From Mytilus trossulus (lineage: Eukaryota > Mollusca > Bivalvia > Mytilida > Mytilidae): DNA of 64,000 nucleotides. Position 1 is the first letter of the stretch, and each line of letters opens with the position of its first letter. The notes below the pieces were generated by a model, which saw nothing but the letters and a program-made list of their open reading frames with translations, was not told the origin of the DNA and ran no database searches. Both the position numbers and the translations under genes were made by a program. Location of the stretch: NCBI RefSeq assembly GCF_036588685.1, contig NC_086386.1:18000931-18064930 (forward strand), read 5' to 3'. Shown here in pieces: positions 1 through 10,838 of this stretch.

Positions 1-345
1 TTTAGAATATGCGGTATGTACTAATGAGACAACTCTCAATGCAAGTCACAATTTGTAAAAGTAAACCATTAACGGTCAAAGTACGGTCTTAACACAGATA
101 CTAGACTCACACCGACAGCAAGCTATGAAGGGTTCACAAAAAGACTATAGTGCAACATCATTCGATTGGGAAAACCAACGGTCTAGTCTTTTTAAAAATC
201 GAGGATTGAGAAACACTTATAAACCACATAGACAAACGATAACTACTAAACATCAGATGGCAGATTTAGAACAGGTGCAAACAAATGCAGAGGGTTAAAA
301 CGTTTAAATAGGTACAACACTTCACCCTTATCTTAAACAATAGGC
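1..345. repeat. Dispersed mussel-type repeat
   Basis: Contains phrases that recur elsewhere in the window, such as AATGAGACAACTCTC (also at 19694-19708), and the TTGTAAAAGTAAACC type text also found inverted near 19580. I associate this unit with Mytilus genomes. No gene is seen in 1-450. Confidence 0.5.
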
Positions 346-458
346 TCACACTCACAAAATAGAAAGAAACACCATTAGATAACAATTGAAATGGCTTAAC
401 TCAATCCAATATACATGTATATGATATCAGATGCCTTTGCCTGTGGATTTTCCAATTG

Positions 459-2300
459 TCAAAAATGATGTCCTAAATACACACACATATAATCGCCATC
501 AATGATAGTGATACATGGCTGTGTACATAATGTATATACAACTCGTCTAAACATCAACCCAACAATGTTAGATCTGTAAATTTGCTTTCGCAAATTTTTG
601 GTTCTTCCCTCGCCGGGATTCGAACCCACTGCAGCCGTCCCGCTAGACCACACGACCACCTGGGCTCTAAAAAAAGAGCTTTCGCTGTTTCCACGTCAGT
701 GTTAATCTAGCGGCGTACTAAAGTACATGCTATATAAGGCATGAAGATGTTATTGTTACAGATCAGCTTAATTATCTATAGTAAAGGATCCTACAAATTA
801 ATGTAAGATACAGTCACAGAAAATAATTATATTAATAAGTACGTCTGAGTTAGTGACAACCCTACAACAGATGTATTCATCGGATCGCCATCAATAATAG
901 TGATACATGGCTGTGAACATAATGTATATATAACTCGTCTAAACATCAACCCAACAATGTTAGATCTGTAAATTTGCTTTCGCAAATTTTTGGTTCTTCC
1001 CTCGCCGGGATTCGAACCCATGCTACTGTGATATCGTGACACCAAATCGCCTGCACTGCAGCCGTCCCGCTAGACCACACGACCACCTGGGCTCTCAAAA
1101 AAAGAGCTTACGCTGGCCATGTGTTACCTTTCCACGTCAGTGTTAATCTAGCGGCGTACTACAGTACATGATATATAAGGCATGAAGATGTTATTGTTAC
1201 AGATCAGCTGAATTATCTATAGTAAAGGATCCTACAAATTAATGTAAGATACAGTCACAGAAAATAATTATATTCATAAGTACGTCTGAGTCAGTGACAA
1301 CCCTACAACAGATGTATCCATCGGATCGCCATCAATGATAGTGATACATGGCTGTGTACATAATGTATATACAACTCGTCTAAACATCAACCCAACAATG
1401 TTAGATCTGTAAATTTGCTTTCGCAAATTTTTGGTTCTTCCCTCGCCGGGATTCGAACCCATGCTACTGTGATATCGTGACACCAAATCGCCTGCACTGC
1501 AGCCGTCCCGCTAGAACACACGACCACCTGGGCTCTAAAAAAAAGAGCTTTCGCTGTTTCCACGTCAGTGTTAATCTAGCGGCGTACTAAAGTACATGCT
1601 ATATAAGGCATGAAGATGTTATTGTTACAGATCAGCTTAATTATCTATAGTAAAGGATCCTACAAATTAATGTAAGATACAGTCACAGAAAATAATTATA
1701 TTAATAAGTACGTCTGAGTTAGTGACAACCCTACAACAGATGTATTCATCGGATCGCCATCAATAATAGTGATACATGGCTGTGAACATAATGTATATAT
1801 AACTCGTCTAAACATCAACCCAACAATGTTAGATCTGTAAATTTGCTTTCGCAAATTTTTGGTTCTTCCCTCGCCGGGATTCGAACCCATGCTTCTGTGA
1901 TATCGTGACACCAAATCGCCTGCACTGCAGCCGTCCCGCTAGACCACACGACCACCTGGGCTCTCAAAAAAAGAGCTTACGCTGGCCATGTGTTACCTTT
2001 CCACGTCAGTGTTAATCTAGCGGCGTACTAAAGTACATGATATATAAGGCATGAAGATGTTATTGTTTCAGATCAGCTAAATTATCTATAGTAAAGGATC
2101 CTACCAATTAATGTAATATACAGTCACAGAAAATAATTATATTCATAAGTACGTCTGAGTCAGTGACAACCCTACTACAGATGTATCCATCGGATCGCCA
2201 TCAATGATAGTGATACATGGCTGTGTACATAATGTATATACAACTCGTCTAAACATCAACTCAACAATGTTAGATCTGTAAATTTGCTTTCGCAAATATA
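459..2300 (-). repeat. Dimeric tandem array of a tRNA-headed SINE-like unit
   Basis: Five tail copies and four head copies repeat about every 390-440 bp. The shared landmark GATCTGTAAATTTGCTTTCG occurs near 569, 963, 1404, 1830 and 2272. Units alternate between two types, giving a higher-order period near 870 bp. On the minus strand each head (608-668, 1001-1096, 1442-1536, 1868-1965) carries an A-box-like TGGTCTAGCGGG and a perfect B-box GGTTCGAATCC, the internal promoter of tRNA-derived elements. The first head lacks about 35 bp between the boxes. The fifth copy loses its head into an AT run. Short open frames here are by-products of the repeat. Confidence 0.75.
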
Positions 2301-2398
2301 TATATATATATATGCATACCGACCAACATAAAGTCATTTGTATAAGATGGATTAAATAAATTTAACGGGTCGAAGCATGAACACAGCCAAAGACAGCT
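2300..2398 (-). pseudogene. Possible remnant of the C-W exon of gene A
   Basis: On the minus strand an acceptor (ATGTTTCAG) ends at 2399. It is followed in phase 0 by codons S-C-L-W-L-C-S-C, resembling the S-C-W-D-F-C-C and K-C-W-E-F-C starts of the corresponding exons in B and D. Position and phase fit the next exon of gene A. No donor is seen before the reading enters an AT dinucleotide run and the repeat array. This could be chance. Confidence 0.25.
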
Positions 2399-2495
2399 CT
2401 GAAACATTATATAGCTTAGTGCACTTCACAGTTTATGGAATCATTTACTTATATATATATTGACTTTATAAAAAAGACAGAAGTAAGAAAATAAC

Positions 2496-5400
2496 CTTAA
2501 ATATATTCAATAGGTAAATACAAATTTGTTTTTCATCCCCCTTATCTTCCGATTTCTCAAACGCGTCTGTCCATTTGTTATCATACAGGATAGAAATCAT
2601 TTCCACCAGTTTCTGTGGCCGACGTGGATCACTCAGGTCAGCTATTTGGGGATTCTTATCGAGCATCTTTTCACCAGAAACTTTACCTAGTCTGGAATAT
2701 TGATGAATTTTGTTAATAAGTGCATACAAAACTGGGCCTCGTATTGTTGAATCTGCAATGTATTCGTGTTTCGTTTTGAAATATATAAAAAAAAAAAATT
2801 AAAAAAAATTAAAGCATTTCCCAGAGCGAAGAGGACGTAACTTTTCACGGAAACTTTTATCGTTTCGGCTAAAATATAAACCATATTATATTTGTTCACG
2901 GAGTAACCGTTATTATTATGACGGAGATATTGGAATATTACTAAATCGGTCATAAATCTTTTATTTTTATAAATGGACATTTTGTCTGAATGCTAGCGGG
3001 AAAAAAATATTATTCAATGTTGACTATGTTTTCCGCTGAACTCTTGCTAGTGTATATATTTTGGTTATTTTTGTTTACATTTTTACCTATTATGTCTGTT
3101 TGTCTTGTTTACGCACTATAATGGAATTTGATACGACTGTCACACAAGGTATAATACCAGGTTAATGCACAACTATTTACATAATAAAATGCCTATACCA
3201 AGTCAGGAGATTATGACAGTTGTTTAAGTTCGTTGAATTTGTTTGAGCTTTTGTTACTGACATTTGAAAAGCAACGTTCCGATGTTAATTTTGTTCATTA
3301 TTTTGTTCTTTTTCTTTGTGCTCACTGAAAAAGCTTTTTATACCATGCTTTATTCTATGATTGGAAAAACTTTATTAAAGCATTTACGCCATTTAAGCTG
3401 AACGTGTGCATTCAAATTTGATTGCAGGGACCTTTTTTGCGACTAAAATAAGACGTCGGTTATTGTTTCTGTCTTTTCTTTTACGTTTACTGTCATGTGT
3501 TGCATTTTCTATATTCACTTATACATTTAAATAAGATTAATCTTTACTTTGATTGTAGTTCATCTTTGTCAGCCTTAAGGTCAGCGATATGTTTGTCCCT
3601 GTCATCCCGTTCTGCTTGTAGTCTTTTTACATCTTCTTTTAAGGTGACTATTATTGCCTCTTTTTGATTATGCACCAAGTCCTTCATGGTTTTATTATGC
3701 GTGTTTTCGAGATCATGCTTTTGTTTCTCCAGTGTCTTAAGCTCATTCTGTAACTTTTTGAAGTCATAGTGGATTTGTTCAATATAGGCATCTGTATGGT
3801 GCAATCGACTGTAAATAGACAATTAAGTCCTAGATATATAATTCATTTTAGTTACTATTGGATTTGCTTCAGCAAATAGCTGTAAGTACTCTTAAATATG
3901 TATTTTGTTCATTAGGGTTTTTAATAGGATTTTTTTTAAACGATTTAAAATATGATTTGTTTAGTATGATCTTGTCAAATTCTTTATTTGCGTGTACCAT
4001 GCTAAAAGCACATACTTCTATAATGGTTACAGTTTGTGATATTTATCTAACCTCCTATACATGTCTAGGAATATGATTGGTTAAAAGCGTCCGCGTGGAG
4101 ACCGTGTAAATTTCATTTTAGGTTAATAGGGAGGCGGGGGTTATTGCATACACGGTTAGTAATGGTGTTACGCCCTGTTATATATTCCATATTAGCTTTA
4201 AAGGGAGGCGGGGTTTATTCCATACACGGTAAGTAGTGGTGTTCAGCCCCTTTATCTTCCATATTAGCTTAAAAGGGAGGCGGCGGTTATTTCATACACG
4301 GTTAGTAGTGGTGTAAAGTCCCTTTATACGAACAAAACGGTACTGAAAAAAATCCTAATGGTTTCAACAGACAAAGAAATTGATGATTAAGGTTGAAATA
4401 AATTCATAAAACACATTTAAACCTTACAAGTTGTTATTGTTGGCATCTGTTTTTGTAGGATCAATGGAAGTGGTTTCTTAATGCTTACAGTATTGAAGAC
4501 ATGCTCAGTTTGATAGGTATCTAGTCTAAATTTCACACGTTAAGATAGTCGGTAAGATAAATTCGTTACTTAAGAGGGCACATGGGTACAAAAATAATAG
4601 CAAATATTTAAACATTATTTTTTTCATAACAAATTTTATTCATTACATTATAAGTTTTAACATTATGATCACATGGTTAAAAAATCAACCCAAAATATCA
4701 AGGCTTTTTAGCCCCAGATGATTTTTTAAATTTTGATGTCATTGAAAAAGCTCCAAATTATCTCCCTTTGGTGAAAAAAATGACATTTTTTGGCATTAAA
4801 ATTGAAATATCTTTTTAAACGCATCGGTGACCTATATTTTTATTATTTTTTTCAAATAAGCGGCACTTAAACTAAACAATTGTAAAATTTAAGCAATTAA
4901 TTATATTAGGTTCTTTTTTTATTTCGATTTTACCTTTTTTTCTCCTATTAGTGTAACAAAGTACCTAAACAAAAATGCATGCTTTTTTTGATGGCAGATT
5001 TTGAGCTTAAATGAACGGTGACCCCATATTTTTATTTTATTTTTCTATTAGGTATAGGATTAAGTTTATTTAGAGAAAAATATAGCAAAATCCTATATTA
5101 CAAAAACAATTTGATTTATACACTGGAGCCCCCTTAATGTGCTTAACGTAATACGGTATGTATGGGGTCAGTAAATTCCATATGGGGATTCGAGCTTCCC
5201 TCTCACTCTATATGGAATTTACTGACACCATATATATCGTATTAGGTCACTAGCATACTATGTAACTAATAATATCATAAGCTTATTGTTTTGTCCATAA
5301 ATCTGGCTGTTAGTTTTCTTGTTTGAATTAACTTTCATTTTTCCGTTTTTATTTCGGTGTCTTTTACAGTTTACTATACGTTATGCTCATTATTGAAGGT

Positions 5401-5883
5401 TGTACCTATGATTATTTTCTATGTCATTTAGTCTCTGGTAGAGTGTTGTCTTATTGGCAATCTTTCCACATCTTCTTATTTTCATCTTCATCAGTTCCGA
5501 AAAAAAGTTACAATACTAAAAAAAGCTTCTGACAATAAACGACGAAACTTCTCACTTTAAACTTTTAACCTTAAACTCGTCCACCATTATGCAAACATTT
5601 TGGCATTCGAGAATTAATGGTTTGCTATGCTATCTTCAAAATAATTTTAACAAAATCTCAATCTCATTTTTTATTGTATAAAACGTAGATAAATCAACTT
5701 TTTTTCACATATTGACATAAAGTGTAGAGAAAAGTGCTTATTGTCAGGTTATATCAACAGTACGTTTGATTTGACATTCATATGCACAATTGACGTTTTA
5801 CTTACTGAGCTAGTGAATCTCTTTCTTGCCTTAATCGCAGAATATTGGCTTCGTAGTCAGCCTGGGTCAGAACTTTGGTCCTC
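2496..5883 (-). CDS. MIEAP-like gene A, partial (coiled coil + core exons)
   Basis: Three exons join in frame on the minus strand: 5883-5806, 3808-3548 and 2691-2496 (78, 261 and 196 nt; phases match). The first two encode a charged coiled coil. The third carries the family signature (P-Q-I-A-D-L-S-D-P-R-R-P-Q-K-L ... L-Y-D-N-K-W-T-D-A-F). The 261-nt coil exon has exactly the length of that in gene C. By homology the product belongs to the mitochondria-eating protein (MIEAP/SPATA18) group, whose vertebrate member acts in removal of damaged mitochondria. No start exon was found upstream. The donor after the core exon is weak (GTTATT). A good acceptor with an S-C-x-W-x-C-like reading follows at 2398, but it runs into a repeat array. 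The last two family exons are absent from the window: either the gene is truncated or they lie before base 1. Confidence 0.65.
4129..4325. repeat. Three tandem ~73-bp units
   Basis: Three consecutive units each start GGGAGGCGG (4129, 4203, 4275). They continue through a TACACGGTTAGTAGTGGTGT-like segment to a CCATATTAGCTTAAA-like end. Located in the 5' intron of gene A. Confidence 0.75.
5149..5246. repeat. Short foldback (hairpin) element
   Basis: Two arms of about 34 bases (5150-5183 and 5210-5245) are near-perfect inverted copies, sharing GTCAGTAAATTCCATAT and its complement. A loop of about 26 bases separates them. It looks like a miniature inverted-repeat element inside the intron of gene A. 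Confidence 0.65.
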
Positions 5884-8074
5884 CTAAGAATGATATAAAC
5901 ATTACTGCACATGCAATATGTTGGCTATATAATATTATGATGTTAATCGAGATCATTCACATATTATTTAGGTGTGGCACGCATAGAAAATTATAATACT
6001 GGTAATTATAAAGGAAGACAAAGTTTGGGAACAGGTGAAACAAATTCCAACGGGATTATTCTCTTCCAATTAATAAATATTATGTGTGTTCCATATTAAC
6101 ATGTTTAGAAAATTCTATTCTGTTCAACTGTATATCCCATCAATGTATAGTTATGTGCCAGGACCATGCACACTTATCACAAATCATGCGATCAATATTC
6201 ACTTAATGTTTAGTTTAACTGGTATTCTTCATTATCGCTTTTTTGTGCATTTTTCCTTTGATCTTTTGTTGTGATAATTTTCATATCATGCTTCTCGCTT
6301 GATGATGGAAAATTATCGCTAGAATCGCTAACAAAATTGACATTGAAATTGACAACGTCGTCATAGGTAAAATAGTGATAAACAGATTATCATTGTCACT
6401 TTCGCTGTACCAGCTCAAGCGAGAAAATCAATCTCGTTGAGAAAATCAACGATAATCTATAATTAGCATTTGATATTTGTTTGACACGAAAGTATGATAA
6501 GCGATATTGACACAAACAGAAAAAGGTTATCTGCAATTCGAAAAACATTGCATATAAAGGGGAGGGGAATTTGAAAAAAATCAGAAAGGCGAACTAAACA
6601 CACATTTTCGAGCATACATGAGTAAGGGAAGGCGGAAGAGCGTGGGTTGAACATAACATCCCCTGATTGGATTACTTATGCAAAGGAATATGCAAGGCTT
6701 TACTAAAAAGTTTAAACACATCCAGTGTTATCAATATGTATTTTAAATGCGATGCACTTTATGATTTAGTCGCCAATCAATATAGCGAAAAGAACTTCAA
6801 AGCGTATTTAAAACCAAAACAAAATAAATATAACGAATATAAAGAAACCTCGGTTAATATAGTGTTTAAAGTGAAAATTACCTATTTCCTGCAAACATGG
6901 TTACCTCAATCAAAGGTAAACTTTAAAACCAAAAGTAAACATATGGAAAACCGTTATTTCTACAGTTATTACTTCCTTGTTCCATTTTTTACTTTAAGCT
7001 TTATAAGCTAAATTGACGGTGACAAGATCTCAATTTTTATTAAAATCGTTTTTGTTTCAAAATATACAACATTTATTATGTGTCAATCATTTAAAATGTT
7101 TATATATGCTTATTCAAACAAGGTCACTTATCATGCATATCAGGTTAGATACCGAGAAGTCATTTCAATCATAAACATTGGAGACTTCAAAAAAGAAAGT
7201 AAGTATACTAACTTCTGAGACACATTAACTTTATACGATCTTCCAAAATTAGAGTATACTTATGTGGGGGTCATGTTGACCGATATTTGTCTTTAAAACC
7301 AAAAATATCCTCACGGAAAAGAAGTCGAGACATAATAATAAAGACTTTTAAATATACTCTCTACTTTCGCAATGATCAACATAAATTGGCTTTTATTGAT
7401 CCTGAACCTGTTTATTAAGTCAAAAATTTAGAAATGTTATTATAGTGTTTATTGCAAACTAATGTTAAACATTCGTTTTGAAAGGTCACAACATGGACGT
7501 CCAGAAAAACGATAATAAATCTCATCAACGATGATATATATTGCCTAAGATATAAATAGCTTTCAATCATAGAAAATCAACAACAATCAAAGAGACATAT
7601 AAAACCAAGGGTAAAAGCAAAAAGAAAGACAACAAAGAACAGTTAACAAAATATTTCATATATAATTTAAGATTGAGCAATACTATCAACAAAATAAAAT
7701 ACGAAAGTTAACAATTCGATATGGTGACCTCTAGATTTGCCAGGGGGACACTATGTTTCATTTGAACTCACAATACAAACGATTAATACTTGTAATTGAA
7801 AATTCGTAACATTTGAAAAAAAAAACCCCAATTTTGAAGTAAGATTGTTTTTGGAAGAAACAGATTACGTTTAGTATAGACGTCATACACTTATATCTGG
7901 TAAGTGCTAGTTATAACTTATGCAACATCCACACACACCTTTAATTAAATCAACAATAAATGTAAAACGTCAAACCAATACATATTTAACATATTCTAGA
8001 ATATTTTCAGAGGAGAACAAATATCCGACGAAAGAAGGCAATAACTCATTGAAATGACGATATAATAAATTAAA

Positions 8075-8890
8075 GGAGTAGATTCAATAAGACCCCTTTT
8101 TGGCCCCAAAATATAGCAGTTTTACAAAATTATTTAAATGTAAACTTTTAGTTATTTTTCGGAAGGTATAATGCCTCTGATACATAAATATAGAATGTTT
8201 TTGGCATTATAATGCACATATATCGGGTATTTGCATAATTAAGTCATGCTTAATTACTGAAAGCTTCACAATTTCAGCATTTTAGTTAAATTTTAGACGG
8301 TTTCGTCTTAAATGAAAGTGGCCGCATTTGTGTTCATTTTTGATATTGAAATGTAAGTTGTGTTTAATGATGAGACATAACATATATAAAGGTCGAGATT
8401 GAACACGGGTGCGGCCACTTTCATTTTTGACAAAAACCATAGGAAAAGTAACAGTTTTTGGCATATTTGACAGATTTCTCATATTTAAGCTTGAATCGGA
8501 GATAAGACGTATGACGGTACTTGTCTATCCCAAATTCATGTATTTGGTTTTGATGTTATATTTGTTATTCTCGTGGGATTTTGTCTGATGCTTGGTCCGT
8601 TTCTGTGTGTGTAACATTTTAGTGTTGTGTCGTTGTTCTCCATTTATAGTAAATGCGTTTCCCTGGTTTTAGTTTTTACCCCGATTTTGTTTTTTTGTCC
8701 ATGGATTTTTGAGTTTTGAACAGCGGTATATTACTGTTGCCTTTATTTTATGAGTGAATCAGTTAAAATCTTTCACAAAAATAATTGAATCAATTAAGAT
8801 AGACATTTAAGTGTTTGAAGTGTCCAAAATCTTTCGTCAGATGAACTTGAAATTTGAGGCCAAAACAGGCCCATACAGGACCTACTCCTT
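8075..8890 (+). repeat. Dispersed repeat, copy 1 (inverted copy at 27.4-28.0 kb)
   Basis: Starts near AGGAGTAGATTCAATAAGACC and ends near AGGACCTACTCCTTTG, so its own ends are short inverted copies (AGGAGTAG / CTACTCCT). Its internal text, including TTTGGCCCCAAAATATAGCAG and the AAATGAAAGTGGCCGCATTTG segment, recurs inverted at 27440-28015. Confidence 0.6.
8500..8760 (+). repeat. 'Tyr-stop' dispersed repeat family, copy at 8.5 kb
   Basis: Shares the run GTGTTGTGTCGTTGTTCTC ... ATGCGTTTCCCT ... TTTTAGTTT ... GAGTTTTGAACAGCGGTAT with copies at 9340-9580, 11520-11645, 49970-50165 and 58845-58935. Same orientation in all. The family name is mine. Confidence 0.65.
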
Positions 8891-9339
8891 TGTAGCGACT
8901 TGTGTTGAACTCTTCATATTTTTTGTTAAACAACTAAAGATATTGTGAAAAAAACGCAAACAAAAGAATCAATCAAGAAAAACATCATATTAAATGATAC
9001 AGGAATTCGAATATCTTTTACAAACAAAAAGATAAAATCAGTAATAGTGTATTTATAAAACAATGACAGGATTCATGTTGTGTTGTACCAATGATAAAGT
9101 CACAGTTAGAAAGAAAACGTATAGATGAAATTTAAATTAAGTTAACCCCCAAAAACAAGAAAGATAAGATTTAACACGAATGATGTAAACATGGCTAGGA
9201 AGATTCAACAGAAAAAAACTATGTGAATTTATTTCTTTGTATACGACGTTACCTTAGGATGCTGGCTGGTGGATACTTTTTACATAACTTATGTGTTTTT
9301 TATGTCGTTTATTTCCTCTTATATTTGAGTGTGAATTCA

Positions 9340-9580
9340 CATTGTTATAAGACGTGTAACAGAACTTTTCTATCCCAAATTTATGTATTTAGTTTTGATG
9401 TTATACCTGCTATTTTCATCGGATTTTGTCTGATGCTTAGTTCGTTTCTGTGTGTGTTACATTTTAATGTTGTGTCGTTGTTCTCTTATATTTAATGCGT
9501 TTCCCTCAGTTTTAGTTTGGTACCGGGATTTGTTTTTTTTTCTATCGATTTATGAGTTTTGAACAGCGGAATACTGATGT
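9340..9580 (+). repeat. Same dispersed family, copy at 9.4 kb
   Basis: Carries TGTTGTGTCGTTGTTCTCTT, ATGCGTTTCCCTCAGTTTTA and TGAGTTTTGAACAGCGGAAT, matching the 8.5 kb and 50 kb copies. The 90-residue open frame at 9223 overlaps this repeat and is not a gene. Confidence 0.65.
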
Positions 9581-9721
9581 GGCATTTATATATAATCGAA
9601 ATAAAACATTCAAAATAAAAATTCTCTGGAAATGTAGAATACATTGGTGGGAATAAAATTTTCGATATAGAAAGCATTTGATAGAATATTTCATAGAAAA
9701 AAGATCTAACTTACTTAAAAT

Positions 9722-9860
9722 TTTGAGCTAGCTAAACTTCTCACTTGTATGAAAGTTGCATCAAATTCCATTATATTGACAACGAGGCGTGAACAAAACA
9801 AACAGACATAATAGGTAAAAATTTCAAAAATAAGGTAACACAATCAACATGTCTTACTTG
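9722..9860. repeat. Dispersed repeat pair member 1
   Basis: Matches 12755-12870 over AAACTTCTCACTTGTATGA, the following AGTTGCAT segment and the ATATTG-CAAC block. The minus strand starts an ATG frame, but it stops just before a donor, so it was not taken as an exon of gene A. Confidence 0.55.
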
Positions 9861-10838
9861 ACAAATATAATTGGATTGACAGATTTTTAAAAAACATTTT
9901 CTGTTTCTTAAGGTTTTGTTGATGATTATAAGCTTTATATGACTGTATAAATAAAGTAAGAAATTAAATGTTCATTATAGAATTTTGAAAGATACTGTAT
10001 CAATGTTTAATAAAATTTCGATATCTTTTTCTGTTCTTTGCTTAATTGCCTGACAATATTTTGGTAGGTTTCTTTTTTCTAACTTATGTAAAAACTATTT
10101 TTTTGAATTCTATATAATTAAATGTTTTTTTTATGAAGTTAAATCCTTTAGAAACGAAGCTTAAATTGTCTATTGAGATTTATGATTTTGTGCTAAGTTT
10201 TCAAGTTGGTACAAAAAGGTGTTGAAAATTAATCTGTGTGAGATTTCAACATATATTAAAAATATATAAGGTTCTTTCAAATGATGAATCTAAATTTGTG
10301 TTTATTTTCATTATTAATAAGATGATACAGCAATGAGGCCAAAGGTTTCTTAATTAATCTTTGTTTAATTTCAACAAAAACAAAGTTCTTTGGGTTCTTT
10401 GATATGTTGTATCTAACAATATATATTAAGTGATTTAATCATAATGTTGAAAAATTTAGTCATCACTGGTTGTTGATTTTATATGAATTTAAGTTAAAAA
10501 AAAGTATGAATTTTGAGTAATTTGACAATATTTATTTTGGGTAATCCAAACCTATGATGTGTTAAATGTTCAATCACGATCCAAATTCAGAGTAGTTGTA
10601 AGCTTAACTGTTGTGTCCGAACTTGCTCAACTGTTCAGGGTTTGACCTCTGAAGGAACAATCCGGTTGGCTGTCACTATGAAAGCCTCTTGTTTTAGATT
10701 TTTTGAAATTCCAAAGTCATTTGCATTGTTGTTGTACAAAAAAATGATTCACTAAGTTTAAGTGTACACAATCTAAGTTATCAAGAACTGAGTAGTTTTG
10801 TTGTGTAATTATACTTATTTTTTTTTATAATCAGATTG

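Larger units (their letters stand above)
5884..10838. other. Region between genes A and B
   Basis: About 5 kb with no convincing gene. The missing 5' exon of A probably lies here but could not be chosen. It holds dispersed repeats at 8075-8890, 8500-8760, 9340-9580 and 9722-9860. The remainder (5.9-8.0 kb and 9.9-10.8 kb) is AT-rich with nothing recognised. Confidence 0.5.

Noticed and set aside
604-1966. Functional tRNA genes
   Set aside because: A and B boxes are present, but the head continues directly into a SINE-like body, the spacing varies, and no clean cloverleaf with paired acceptor ends was seen.
459-2337. Five similar short open frames on the minus strand
   Set aside because: They are repeat-array translations (each spans the tRNA-like B box) and have no family resemblance or splice context.
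9660-9785. Start exon for gene A (minus ATG frame near 9771)
   Set aside because: The frame hits TAA before the GTAAGT donor, and the segment is a copy of a dispersed repeat.
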